Source: an uncultured Oscillospiraceae bacterium (lineage in GTDB: Bacteria; Bacillota; Clostridia; Oscillospirales; Oscillospiraceae). From it: a stretch of 51,176 bases of DNA. Shown here piece after piece: positions 1-8,916 of the stretch. Below the pieces are notes generated by a model. The model saw only the letters and a list, made by a program, of their open reading frames with translations. It was not told the origin of the DNA and searched no databases. A program made the translations under genes and the position numbers. How positions within the stretch are numbered: position 1 is the stretch's first letter; every line of letters starts with the position of its first letter. The stretch spans positions 1-51,176 of the forward strand of contig CANQBA010000024.1 of NCBI GenBank assembly GCA_947589545.1, written 5' to 3'.

Positions 1-1
1 C

Positions 2-2668
2 GCCACGAAGGTAACCTTCTACTATCCCGTGCCTTCTGTTTCGAAGGAGGTTGTGGCCGCCAGCTCCGCTTCTTCTGTCAAGGCGCATTATTTCACCGCT
101 GTCAGCCAGTGCGACCTGGCCAAGGCTTTGACTCAGGACAAGAAGTTCGGCGCCATCGTTTACACAAACGGTATTGAGAACAGAACCAAGGTTGAGATCG
201 ATCCTCTGAACACCACCGCTCAGATCGGCGCTCAGGGCCGTGAGACTCTCGTTTATGCCAACACCGAGGATGATACGAAGGCCGATTATCCCTTCATCAT
301 CGTCTACAAGGACACCCTGCTTGCCAAGGTCACCAAAGTTACCAAGTCCACCAAGGACGCTCAGGGCCACACCAAGACCAACGCTACCTTGACCCTGCAT
401 GTCTACATCGGCACCAATCCTGCTCAGAATGTCACCACTTCCACCACTGTGAACGAAAAGAAGGGTGTCGTTGAGGTGAATCTGACCAGCAAGGACGACT
501 TCACCTATGCCAAGGGCGACTATGTTCTGATCAACTATCATCAGAATGACGATCTTGGGACGACTGATTACAAGTTCAGCAATCCTCAAAAGACCGACCC
601 CTATACGATCCGCGAAGATGGTAAATGGGCGGCGGCTCAGAAGTACATCGATAAATTTACCTTTGTCGAGGGCAATACCGTGAAGGGCGACTGGAACAAG
701 GATAGTGTTGTCGACATCAACGACTTTGTCAAGATCGTTGGCAAGGCCGATTCCTTTAACGGCGCTCAGACGAAGATCACCTACAACGGCAACTCCCACA
801 CCATCGACGATAAGGCAAATCCCGATAACAACCGTTACGTGCTTGACGATGCCCAGCACACCATGAAGGTTCCCTTCACCTGGTTCCAGGATACGAAGGG
901 CAACGTGATCGGCTCTGTCGTGATTTCCACCTCCAGCACCTACGGCGTCATCACCCGCATCTGGGCCTCCATCAACTCCGCCGACGGCTCCACCACCGTG
1001 AAGGCCAATGTGACCTATGTGGACGGCACTACTCAGACCGTTGACGTGGCCAATGTGTCCTATCAGGCTGGTAAAGGAGTGAATAAGAAGATTGACGGCA
1101 CCCTGACGGGCGGCAAGGCCACCTACACCGACGCTGCCAATAAGGCGATGACAACAGATGCAAACAGCTTGTTCTATGTGTCCGACAGCTATGATACCAA
1201 CTGGGCTGAAGACAACAAGACTAGTGGCGAAGGCATCATTCTTGACCACCTGTTCAAGATTACCGCTAACGGCAGTGCTTATGACTTCGTGGAAGTTGCC
1301 GGCAGTAAGGAGAACACCGGTTCCTATAAGGGCCTTGGCAATGCCACCACCAGCATCACCAGCGGCAAGGCCTCCAATGGCGTTGTCCAGGTGGACGACG
1401 ACACCGTGTTCATGATCCGCTCCATTGATGCCACGAACACCGTCACCTTCACCACTGTTACCGGCTACAAGAACGTTGACAGCTATGTTGAGGGCGAGGT
1501 CGACTACGTCAACTGCGATGACGATGCCGCCGCCGAGTATGTCTACATCATCACCGGCAAGAAGGGCACCGAGGGCTGGCACCTCTTCTTCGCTGATTCC
1601 AAGGTCACCAGCGACAAGGATAATGATCAGGCTCTTGTTCAGGTTGACAACAACGGCAAGACCTACACCGTGTACGGCTATCTGGACGGCGTGTATGGCT
1701 CCGTGACCATCAAGCAGGATCAGCAGGGCTACAAGGCCGGCGACAACGCTGAGAAGCCCGACACCTGGACTGGTACAGATCTCACTAGAGTCTTCGGTAA
1801 GGACATGAGCGGAAATACCCTCTGGATGGTTTACATCAAGGACGGCTATGTCATTGATATCAACGGTGCCAAGACTCAGAACGGTAAAAATGCTGTGTTG
1901 AATCCTGCCAACGGTGATAACAGAAAGGCCGACTTCGCAAATGGTGTTCCTTTCAGCGATACAACCAATGGTATGATGAACCCCAGCGCTGTTCTTTACG
2001 GCAACGACGACGATTCTCTGGGCATCTATGCCAAGCAGACCCTCATGATCGTTGATGTGGCTGATAAGGCTCCCGTCACCAGCGGCGGTACCATCACCCT
2101 GGGCGGCAAGACCCTGACACTGAATGATTCCGCCATTGTTGGCAGCTGGGATGACCTTGCTAACGTCGGTCAGAAGATTGCCGGTACGACGAATACTGTC
2201 AAGTACACCGTGATCGTCGTCTACGATACCAAGACCGAGACCATCACCCAGGCCTACATCTACAGCAAGGATGACGGCAGCAAGTACACTGGCAGCGGCG
2301 ATGATACCACAGTAAAGGATACCGCGACGTATACGCTCAAGGTTGAGAATGTTGAGTACTCAAACAAAACGACCACTGTTACCTGCCTTGCCAGCGCTGC
2401 CCCGACCTTCCGCAAGGATAAGGACGTTGTATTTACTGTTGAGCTGCAGGTCATGGTCAACGGAATCGCCAATACCTGGACTACTCTTCAGAAAGCTGAA
2501 GGTACAGCTAGTGTTGGTTCTGACACACGTACAGGCATTCGCTTGGTTGTTCCCGTTGACTATGAGTTGACCGCAGGCGGACAGTATCGGGTAAAAGTCA
2601 CAGCCGCCTATAAGGACACCAAAGCTCCAATTGATAAGGATGTGTACGCTGGTGTTACTGTTGCCTGA
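2..2668 (+). CDS. Large S-layer-like surface protein, 5' end outside window
   Basis: The reading frame is open from base 2, and the residues before the first GTG (base 29) still align with the paralogue encoded at 4093-7365, so the true start, signal peptide and SLH anchor lie left of the window. The visible part is about 888 residues, rich in Thr, Asp, Gly and Val with few Cys, as in secreted beta-rich proteins. It shares long blocks with the paralogue, for example FTWFQDTKGNVIGSVVIS and VDYVNCDDDAAAEYVYI. The last ~100 residues differ from the paralogue and look like a separate Ig-like domain. At bases 689-724 a DxNxDxxxDxxD loop resembles a single calcium-binding or dockerin-like loop. Likely a cell-wall-attached surface protein; the specific role is unknown. 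Confidence 0.8.
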   Translation, partial: ATKVTFYYPVPSVSKEVVAASSASSVKAHYFTAVSQCDLAKALTQDKKFGAIVYTNGIENRTKVEIDPLNTTAQIGAQGRETLVYANTEDDTKADYPFIIVYKDTLLAKVTKVTKSTKDAQGHTKTNATLTLHVYIGTNPAQNVTTSTTVNEKKGVVEVNLTSKDDFTYAKGDYVLINYHQNDDLGTTDYKFSNPQKTDPYTIREDGKWAAAQKYIDKFTFVEGNTVKGDWNKDSVVDINDFVKIVGKADSFNGAQTKITYNGNSHTIDDKANPDNNRYVLDDAQHTMKVPFTWFQDTKGNVIGSVVISTSSTYGVITRIWASINSADGSTTVKANVTYVDGTTQTVDVANVSYQAGKGVNKKIDGTLTGGKATYTDAANKAMTTDANSLFYVSDSYDTNWAEDNKTSGEGIILDHLFKITANGSAYDFVEVAGSKENTGSYKGLGNATTSITSGKASNGVVQVDDDTVFMIRSIDATNTVTFTTVTGYKNVDSYVEGEVDYVNCDDDAAAEYVYIITGKKGTEGWHLFFADSKVTSDKDNDQALVQVDNNGKTYTVYGYLDGVYGSVTIKQDQQGYKAGDNAEKPDTWTGTDLTRVFGKDMSGNTLWMVYIKDGYVIDINGAKTQNGKNAVLNPANGDNRKADFANGVPFSDTTNGMMNPSAVLYGNDDDSLGIYAKQTLMIVDVADKAPVTSGGTITLGGKTLTLNDSAIVGSWDDLANVGQKIAGTTNTVKYTVIVVYDTKTETITQAYIYSKDDGSKYTGSGDDTTVKDTATYTLKVENVEYSNKTTTVTCLASAAPTFRKDKDVVFTVELQVMVNGIANTWTTLQKAEGTASVGSDTRTGIRLVVPVDYELTAGGQYRVKVTAAYKDTKAPIDKDVYAGVTVA

Positions 2669-2705
2669 ACCCCCGCACATCCCCTGAAAACCTAACCGCT
2701 TTCAA

Positions 2706-2737
2706 AGCCCCCGGGCCTCGGCCCGGGGGCTTCTTTT
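2706..2737 (+). terminator. Intrinsic terminator of left surface-protein gene
   Basis: A perfect GC hairpin (AGCCCCCGGGCC pairing with GGCCCGGGGGCT) is followed by TTCTTTT, 38 bases after the stop codon. The same palindrome and tail occur in mirror orientation at 4034-4064, at the end of the convergent paralogue. Confidence 0.9.
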
Positions 2738-2760
2738 GCGCGTAACGCCCCGCCGCGGAG

Positions 2761-3831
2761 TCAATATTCCACCTTATCCACCGCCTCGATCAGCTCCGGC
2801 AGATTCTTGTGGGTATAGCGGTCCGTGACGTCGTTCTGGCTGTGGCCCACGATAAATTTTACGGCGGTGCGGCGGACGCCGGCGGTGTCCAGGGCGGAGA
2901 CGAAGCTGTGCCGAGTGTCGTGGGGCGTGTGCTCCATCCCCAGTGCGTCGAACACTGCGTCAAACCAGCTCTTGTACCGGGGGTAGGTCAGACGCCGGCC
3001 CAGGCTGTCCGAGACAAGATACTCCGACTGCACCCGCAGCATCATCTCGTCCAGCACCGTCATCAGCCGCCGGTGGATGGGCACCGTCCGCCGCGCCGCC
3101 CGGGTCTTGGTGCCGTGGAGGTCGATATACCGGGCGTCTAGGTGGATGTCCTGCCGCGTCAGATTCAAAAGCTCCCCCACCCGCAGGCCCGTGTACAACA
3201 GCACCAGCACCGAATCCCCCAGGCCGCACCCGCCCAGGCTCTCCGGCTCGCCGGGCAGAGGCGCGCCCCGGCTCTCCCAAAGCCGCCGCACCTCCGCTCC
3301 CGTGAAGATCCGGCGGGGAGATTCCTGCTCCGGCGCGGTGAGCTCCACATACCGCGACCAGTCGTTTTGCGCCACCTCCCGGCTGATGCCCCAGCGGAAA
3401 AGCATGTGCATCAGCGACCGCACCTTGGACTGATACCCCCGGGACTTCCCGTCCATGGCGGTGATCACCTCCTGCAGCTGGGCGGAGCGCAGCTCCCGCA
3501 GGGGGATCTCCCAGATATTCCGGCAGAAGCCCATGGCGCACTCCGTCACCCGGCGGGTGCTGGGGTATTTTTCGAAATACCCCGGGCTCCACTGATCGAA
3601 GGCGGCCTTGAACGTGACGCTCCTGGCATCCAGGTCGTAGGGCGAGTGGTTGTAGTCCGCCAGCGCCCGCATGGCCTCGCTGCGCGTCTCAAAATAGCCC
3701 AGCGTGGCGTACCGCTGGACGCGCCGGCCCGCGCCGGCGTCCTCCCAGCCCACCGTCACACGCACCCGGTAGGGCCGCCGCCTGTTCCCCGGCAGACGCG
3801 AAACGCCGCCGTAGCCGTTTGGATTTCTCAT
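2761..3831 (-). CDS. Tyrosine recombinase between two inverted surface genes
   Basis: A 356-residue phage-integrase-family recombinase with a complete catalytic set: R217 in TGLRVGEL, K242, H304 and R307 in HDTRH, H330 in VGHSQ and Y339 in DRYTH. The N-terminal part (about 10-60) looks like the arm-binding domain seen in Tn916/phage-type integrases, and 70-170 like the core SAM-like DNA-binding domain. The ATG follows GGAGGTAATAAC. It is not next to the prophage or a tRNA gene; it lies alone between two convergent, closely related surface-protein genes, each ended by the same palindrome. It could be a remnant integrase of a small element or a dedicated invertase for the flanking genes. The family call is firm; the substrate is inference. 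Confidence 0.9.
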   Translation of the reverse strand: MRNPNGYGGVSRLPGNRRRPYRVRVTVGWEDAGAGRRVQRYATLGYFETRSEAMRALADYNHSPYDLDARSVTFKAAFDQWSPGYFEKYPSTRRVTECAMGFCRNIWEIPLRELRSAQLQEVITAMDGKSRGYQSKVRSLMHMLFRWGISREVAQNDWSRYVELTAPEQESPRRIFTGAEVRRLWESRGAPLPGEPESLGGCGLGDSVLVLLYTGLRVGELLNLTRQDIHLDARYIDLHGTKTRAARRTVPIHRRLMTVLDEMMLRVQSEYLVSDSLGRRLTYPRYKSWFDAVFDALGMEHTPHDTRHSFVSALDTAGVRRTAVKFIVGHSQNDVTDRYTHKNLPELIEAVDKVEY

Positions 3832-3872
3832 GTTATTACCTCCGTTTACCGTTTTTTCTGTGGGTAAGAGGT

Positions 3873-3901
3873 ATTATGAGGCGGCGGGGCGGATTTTTCA
3901 A
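3873..3901 (-). promoter_or_regulatory. Predicted promoter of the recombinase gene
   Basis: On the minus strand, TTGAAA (3901-3896) and CATAAT (3878-3873) are 17 bases apart, about 40 bases upstream of the ATG. In the rest of 3902-4033 I see no gene and no convincing second promoter. Confidence 0.6.
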
Positions 3902-4033
3902 CCAATTTTGCCTGATTTAAACGAAAATGGGCTTAATCTGTCAGTTCCTGTGCTTTGCCGAATGAAAGGCACGCGCAAGACACAACAATTGTACGCCAAA
4001 TCCCGAAGGGTTGACATAAAATCGGTATATGCG

Positions 4034-4064
4034 AAAAGAAGCCCCCGGGCCGAGGCCCGGGGGC
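4034..4064 (-). terminator. Intrinsic terminator of right surface-protein gene
   Basis: On the minus strand the hairpin GCCCCCGGGCC/GGCCCGGGGGC is followed by TTCTTTT, 28 bases beyond the stop codon. It is the same 24-base palindrome as at 2707-2730, placed so that both copies flank the recombinase gene and its promoter. Confidence 0.9.
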
Positions 4065-4092
4065 AATCTTCGCTTAGAAACTCACAATGGGA

Positions 4093-7000
4093 TCAGGCGG
4101 TAACTTTGTAGTAGGCGGTCACTTCAACTGCATAGGTTTTGCCAAGCTCAAGCGTAAACCCTACGGACGTATCAAAAGGCTTGCCGTCAACTGTCCAAGC
4201 GCCAACCACAACAAGATCAGAGGCATTTGCCACATTCATATGGTTAGCAAGCGCGGTCAGACCAGGCTTAAGCGGGCTGTTTGCAAGTGTGTATTCACCC
4301 TTATACGTGTAGGTACCCACAACCGTTCCGGAATTAGGAGCCACAATTTTCAGGGTATAATTAACTGTAGCCTTGGTGGGATCAGCAGGAGCCTTGCCCG
4401 GGTCGTACGCAGTGCCCGCATCGGGATTGTAGATGTAAGCCTGGGTGATGGTGCCCTTCTCATCGTAGACAACAATCACGGTGTACGTAATAGCCTTGCC
4501 GTTGGTGCCAGTCTTGCCAACGTTCTGGAGGTCAGCCCAAGCGCCCACGATAGGATCGGCCAGGGTGAAGGTCTTGCCGCCCAGGGTGATGGTGCCGCCG
4601 CTGGTGGCGGGAACGTCGGTGGTGGCGCTCAGGGTAACGACCATGACGGACTGCTTAGCATAGATGCCCAGAGAATCCACGGTGTTGCCGTAAGGCTCGG
4701 TATCGTTCAGCATACCGTAATCCGTCTTGCCGGCAGTGGTGTTGTCGAAGCGGACGCCGGCCGCATAGTTTGTGCCTCTGCCGTTGACAGGATTGCCGGC
4801 AATGCCGTCCTGCGTCATGGAACCGTTGACATCAACGACCTTGCCGTCCTTGATGTAGACCATCCACAGGGTGTTGCCGCTCATGTCCTTACCGAAGGCG
4901 GTAGTGAGATTTGCACCAGTCCAGGTGTCGGGCTTCTCAGCGTTGTCGCCGGCCTTGTAGCCCTTCTGGCCCTGGGCGATGGTCACGGAGCCGGCCACGC
5001 CGTCCAGATAACCGTACACGGTGTAGGTCTTGCCGTTGTTGTCAACCTGAACAAGAGCCTTGTTCTCGGTATCATCGCTGGTGGCGGTGGAGGCGGCATA
5101 GAAGAGGTGCCAGCCCTCGGAACCCTTGGTGCCGGCGAGGATGTAGACATACTCGGCGGCGGCATCGTCGTCGCAGTTCACGTAGTCGACCTCACCGGTG
5201 ACGAAATCGGTAACGGTCTTGTAGCCGGTAACAAAGGAGAAGGTGTAGGCGTTGGTGGCGGCATCATAGATGCGGATCATGAACACGGTGTCGTTGTCCA
5301 CCTGGACATCGCCGTTGGTGGCCACGCCGCTGGTGATGCTGGTGTTAGCATTAGCCAGACCCTTCACGGGAGCATAGGTGTTGTTCTTACCGGCGACTTC
5401 CACGAAGTCATAGGCGCCGGCGTAATTGGGATCGGTGGAAGCGGTGATCTTGAACAGGTGGTCAAGAATGATACCTTTACCGTTGGCATCGTCATTGTCG
5501 GCAGCCCAGTTGGTATTATAGCTGTCGGACACATAGAACACGCCGGAAGCTGCCTTCATCACGTTGACGTTACTGTCGGTGTAAGTGGCCACGCCGGTCT
5601 GCAGGCCGGTGACCGCCGTAATCGGGGTAGCCGCGTTGTTGTCAACATAGGAAACCTTGGCCACGTCAACGGTCTGAGTGGTGCCGTCCACATAGGTCAC
5701 GTTGGCCTTCACGGTGGTGGAGCCGTCAGCGGAGTTGATGGAGGCCCAGATGCGGGTGATGACGCCGTAGGTGCTGGAGGTGGAAATCACGACAGAGCCG
5801 ATCACGTTGCCCTGCGTATCCTGGAACCAGGTGAAGGGAACCTTCATGGTGTCCTGGGCGGCGTCGAGCACATAGCGGTTGTTGTCGGGATAGGCAACGT
5901 TCTCGATGGTGTGCTTGTTGCTGTTGTAGGAAATCAGAGTCTGAGCACCATTGAAGGCCTTAGCTTCCTGAATGATCACAACATTGTCGTTATGATAGGT
6001 GTCTTTGTTGTAATCCGTAGTGGTGGCATCAGCGCGGACGTCAGAGCTGACGGTATAAGCACCGTTGTTCTGATGATAGTTCACCAGCAGATACTGGCCC
6101 TTCGTCCAAGTGTAGTCGGTCTTGTTCTCAAGCACGACAGGAGTCACATCGGTGTCGCTGACAGATCCGTCTTTGCCGTCATAGACATCCAGAGACAGCT
6201 TGGCGGTGGTCTTCAGGTGGCCCTGAGCGTCGTCGGTGTGGGCGACAACGTTGGTGACCTTAGCAAGCAGGGTGTCCTTGTAGACAATGATGTAGGGAGA
6301 AGCGGTCTTCGTGGTCGCGTCAGGGTTCTCGTACACGGCGGTGTAACGGCCCTGAGCGCCGATCTGAGCGGTGGTGTTCAGCGGATCGATGGAGGTCGTG
6401 GTCTTGTTCTCGATACCGTTGGTGTAAACGATCATGCTCGTGACCTTGCTGAGGTTCAGCGTCTTGGCCAAATCGCACTGGCTGATGGCGGTGTAGCTCT
6501 CATACTTCGCGGCATAGGTGGCGGCGCCGGCGATCGCAAGCTCTGCCTTGTAAGCGGGATAGGTGAAGGTCACGGTCTTGCCAGCAGCGCTGCCGCCAGT
6601 GGGAGCGCCCCACTGATCCTGGGTGGGATCGGTAGCCTTGCCGTCAGTAACCTTAATCAGCGTAAGGTTCTTGTCACTGCCGGGCTGGTTGGGATCGATG
6701 TAGGGGATGTAATCCTGCTCGGAATCGCTCCAGGTTACGCGAGGAGCCGTATAAGCGGCCTGATAGGTCATCTGGGCCACTTCCTGACGCTGGCTCTCCT
6801 TGTCCAGGGTTCTGGTGATACCCTTGGTCAGGCCGAGGCGGGAAGCAAGCGCGGCGACCTTATCGCTCCAGTTGGCGCCGGTGAACTCGTCCTTCTGGGT
6901 GTAGCCCAGGCAGCGCAGAAGCATAGCCAGAACGTCGTTGGCGGGAATCGCGCGGGCGGGCTCAAAGGTGGTCTGAGCATCGTTGGTGCCCAGAACGATG

Positions 7001-7365
7001 CCCTTGTTGGCGCAGAATCCGATGTAGCCGGCTGCCCAGCCGGTGGTGTCGACATCGGTGAACTTCGCCGCGTAGGGCGCATAGATGGCGGAATTGTCCT
7101 TGCCGTCCTTGTCCTTGACGTCACCGGTCAAAAGACGGTAGACAATAGCGGCCATCTCCTGACGCTGGATGGACGCTTCGGGCTTGAAATTGCCAGCATT
7201 GTCGCCCTCCATGACCTTCCACTCCGTCAGGCTGTTGACAGCAGTCGTATAGGCAGTGGCGATCTTGTCCTTGTCGTTGTACGCCGCAGAAGCAGGCAAG
7301 ACAAGCGCGCCGACTACCATGACTACCGCCAAGACCAGGCACAGGGTCTTCTTCAGAGTCTTCAT
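4093..7365 (-). CDS. SLH-domain S-layer-like surface protein, complete
   Basis: A secreted cell-surface protein of 1090 residues. The ATG at 7365 is chosen because AAGGAGG lies 8 bases upstream and it opens a classic signal peptide (MKTLKK, a hydrophobic core, then ASA near residue 27); the 36-codon upstream extension lacks these. Residues ~35-210 hold SLH-type repeats (EGDNAGNFKPEASIQRQE; FTDVDTTGWAAGYIGF; ANWSDKVAALASRLGL), known to anchor proteins to pyruvylated wall polymers. The rest is Thr/Asp/Gly-rich and paralogous to the gene at 2-2668, nearly identical over one block. The C-terminal ~90 residues are unlike the paralogue. It probably belongs to the S-layer; no enzymatic motif is visible. 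Confidence 0.9.
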   Translation of the reverse strand: MKTLKKTLCLVLAVVMVVGALVLPASAAYNDKDKIATAYTTAVNSLTEWKVMEGDNAGNFKPEASIQRQEMAAIVYRLLTGDVKDKDGKDNSAIYAPYAAKFTDVDTTGWAAGYIGFCANKGIVLGTNDAQTTFEPARAIPANDVLAMLLRCLGYTQKDEFTGANWSDKVAALASRLGLTKGITRTLDKESQRQEVAQMTYQAAYTAPRVTWSDSEQDYIPYIDPNQPGSDKNLTLIKVTDGKATDPTQDQWGAPTGGSAAGKTVTFTYPAYKAELAIAGAATYAAKYESYTAISQCDLAKTLNLSKVTSMIVYTNGIENKTTTSIDPLNTTAQIGAQGRYTAVYENPDATTKTASPYIIVYKDTLLAKVTNVVAHTDDAQGHLKTTAKLSLDVYDGKDGSVSDTDVTPVVLENKTDYTWTKGQYLLVNYHQNNGAYTVSSDVRADATTTDYNKDTYHNDNVVIIQEAKAFNGAQTLISYNSNKHTIENVAYPDNNRYVLDAAQDTMKVPFTWFQDTQGNVIGSVVISTSSTYGVITRIWASINSADGSTTVKANVTYVDGTTQTVDVAKVSYVDNNAATPITAVTGLQTGVATYTDSNVNVMKAASGVFYVSDSYNTNWAADNDDANGKGIILDHLFKITASTDPNYAGAYDFVEVAGKNNTYAPVKGLANANTSITSGVATNGDVQVDNDTVFMIRIYDAATNAYTFSFVTGYKTVTDFVTGEVDYVNCDDDAAAEYVYILAGTKGSEGWHLFYAASTATSDDTENKALVQVDNNGKTYTVYGYLDGVAGSVTIAQGQKGYKAGDNAEKPDTWTGANLTTAFGKDMSGNTLWMVYIKDGKVVDVNGSMTQDGIAGNPVNGRGTNYAAGVRFDNTTAGKTDYGMLNDTEPYGNTVDSLGIYAKQSVMVVTLSATTDVPATSGGTITLGGKTFTLADPIVGAWADLQNVGKTGTNGKAITYTVIVVYDEKGTITQAYIYNPDAGTAYDPGKAPADPTKATVNYTLKIVAPNSGTVVGTYTYKGEYTLANSPLKPGLTALANHMNVANASDLVVVGAWTVDGKPFDTSVGFTLELGKTYAVEVTAYYKVTA

Positions 7366-7446
7366 GTAGTGTTTCCTCCTTAATAACTTTTTTCGTTTTT
7401 GGAGGCAACAAACGAAGTAAAAACACCTATGCCGACGCGGCGCTTC

Positions 7447-7470
7447 ACGGAAATTTTTGAACATTTCCGT
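7447..7470. promoter_or_regulatory. Inverted repeat upstream of the SLH gene
   Basis: ACGGAAAT and ATTTCCGT, a perfect 8-base pair of arms with an 8-base spacer, lie about 80-105 bases upstream of the SLH gene start. They could be an operator or a leader hairpin. A weak minus-strand promoter pair (TTGTAA, 17 bases, AAAAAT) overlaps them, so the true promoter is uncertain. Confidence 0.4.
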
Positions 7471-7526
7471 CAAAATTACAAATGCCGTGTGTCTTGCGGG
7501 TGTATTATGAAGATATTGGAAAAAGC

Positions 7527-7555
7527 TTGCAAAATTCTTAAGATTCTGTTATAAT
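7527..7555 (+). promoter_or_regulatory. Sigma-A promoter of the dipeptidase gene
   Basis: TTGCAA (7527-7532), 17 bases, TATAAT (7550-7555), 47 bases before the dipeptidase ATG. Near consensus. A perfect inverted repeat starts 4 bases downstream. Confidence 0.85.
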
Positions 7556-7559
7556 ACAA

Positions 7560-7581
7560 ATTTAATGAGCTATCATTAAAT
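7560..7581. promoter_or_regulatory. Palindromic candidate operator at the dipeptidase start site
   Basis: ATTTAATGA and TCATTAAAT, 9-base perfect arms with the 4-base spacer GCTA, span the expected transcription start just after the -10 box. A repressor bound here would block initiation or clearance. The protein that binds it is unknown. Confidence 0.6.
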
Positions 7582-7601
7582 AACCTTTTTCGGAGGCCGA
7601 T

Positions 7602-8900
7602 ATGGACAGACGGATCGCAGAGTATTTCACCGCCCACCGGGCGGACATTCTGGCGGACATCGCAAGGCTCGTGGCCGTGGATTCGGCGCGGGGGGAGGCG
7701 GCTCCCGGCGCGCCCTTCGGGCCGGGGCCCCGGCGGGCGCTGGACGAGGCCCTGGCGGTGGTCACGGAGCACGGGCTCTCCGGCAGGATCCTGGGCGACC
7801 GGGTGCTGGTGGCGGAGCTGGGTGAGGGCGAGCCGGAGCTTGGTATTCTGGCCCACCTGGACGTGGTGCCCCCGGCGGGGGAGTGGACGGTCACCGCGCC
7901 CTTCACCATGCGGGAGATGGACGGAAAGATCTACGGGCGCGGCGTCATCGACGACAAGGGCCCCGCCGTGGCGGCCCTGTACGCCCTGCTGTGCGCCAGG
8001 GACCTGGGTCTTGTGAGGCGCAAGGTTCAGCTGATTTTAGGGTCGGACGAGGAGTGCGGCTCCGGGGACATCGCCTGGTACATGGAGCATTACAAGATGC
8101 CCCCGCGCGTGTTCACCCCCGACGGGAGCTTCCCCGTGGTCAACACCGAGAAGGGACGCCTCCATTTCACCGTCACCGCCCCGGCGTATACGGGGCCGGG
8201 CCTTGCCGTGAAGCGCCTTTCCGGCGGCACGGTGGTCAACGCCGTCCCGGCCTCATGCCAGGCGGAGCTCACCGACGGGGAAAAGCTCACCGTCACGGGC
8301 CGCGCCGCCCATGCCAGCAAGCCGGAGGAGGGCGACAACGCCGTCACCGCCATGCTGGAAAAGCTGGCCGCCCGGGAGGGCCCCGGATTTGACGCTTTCC
8401 GTGCCCTCAGCCGCGCCTTCCCCCACGGGGATAACGGAGGGCTTGCCGTGGGCGCAAATTGCGTTGACGCGCTTTCAGGGGCCCTTACGGTGAATCTGGG
8501 GGTCATGTCCTGCGACGAGGCGGGCCTTGTCTGCCACGTGGACTGCCGCGTGCCCGTCTGCGGGGACGGAAACCGCATCGCCGCGGCGTTCCGGGATGTC
8601 CTGGGGGAGGGACTGCGGGTGGAGGTGCAGAGCCTCTCCGCGCCGCACCACACCCCGGCGGATTCCGACTTTGTGGAGGGGCTTTTGAAAATCTACGCAG
8701 ACTACACCGGCCAGCGCTGTCAGGCCCAGGCTATGGGTGGCGGCACCTACGTCCACGAGATCCGGGGCGGCGTCGCCTTCGGCGCGGAGTTCCCCGGCTC
8801 GGACGTTCACATGCACGAGCCGGATGAGCGCGTGGCGGTGAGCGAGCTTCTGCTGGCCGGCGAGATGTACGCCGAGGCCGTGGGGATGTTCTGCGGCTGA
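7602..8900 (+). CDS. M20-family (Sapep/PepV-type) dipeptidase
   Basis: A 432-residue cytoplasmic metallopeptidase expected to cleave dipeptides using two divalent metal ions. The M20 ligand pattern is visible: H85 in AHLDVVP, D117/D118 in GVIDDKGP, E150/E151 in SDEE, D174 in TPDGSFP and a C-terminal His in GSDVHMHEPDE (residues 399-409). The inserted lid/dimer domain lies between. The family (PepV of lactobacilli, Sapep of staphylococci) is usually about 465-470 residues, so this one is slightly short. GGAGG precedes the ATG by 5 bases. It shares a transcript with the membrane protein 16 bases downstream. Confidence 0.9.
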   Translation: MDRRIAEYFTAHRADILADIARLVAVDSARGEAAPGAPFGPGPRRALDEALAVVTEHGLSGRILGDRVLVAELGEGEPELGILAHLDVVPPAGEWTVTAPFTMREMDGKIYGRGVIDDKGPAVAALYALLCARDLGLVRRKVQLILGSDEECGSGDIAWYMEHYKMPPRVFTPDGSFPVVNTEKGRLHFTVTAPAYTGPGLAVKRLSGGTVVNAVPASCQAELTDGEKLTVTGRAAHASKPEEGDNAVTAMLEKLAAREGPGFDAFRALSRAFPHGDNGGLAVGANCVDALSGALTVNLGVMSCDEAGLVCHVDCRVPVCGDGNRIAAAFRDVLGEGLRVEVQSLSAPHHTPADSDFVEGLLKIYADYTGQRCQAQAMGGGTYVHEIRGGVAFGAEFPGSDVHMHEPDERVAVSELLLAGEMYAEAVGMFCG

Positions 8901-8916
8901 TGAAAGGGTTTTGCCA

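Noticed and set aside
4012-4035. TTGACA followed by TATATG as a plus-strand promoter
   Set aside because: Spacing is about 11 bases, too short, and no plus-strand gene follows.
4087-7383. 1098-codon open frame on the plus strand opposite the SLH gene
   Set aside because: Its sequence is Gly/Val/His-rich without domains, and it is the mirror of a codon-biased real gene with signal peptide and ribosome site on the minus strand.
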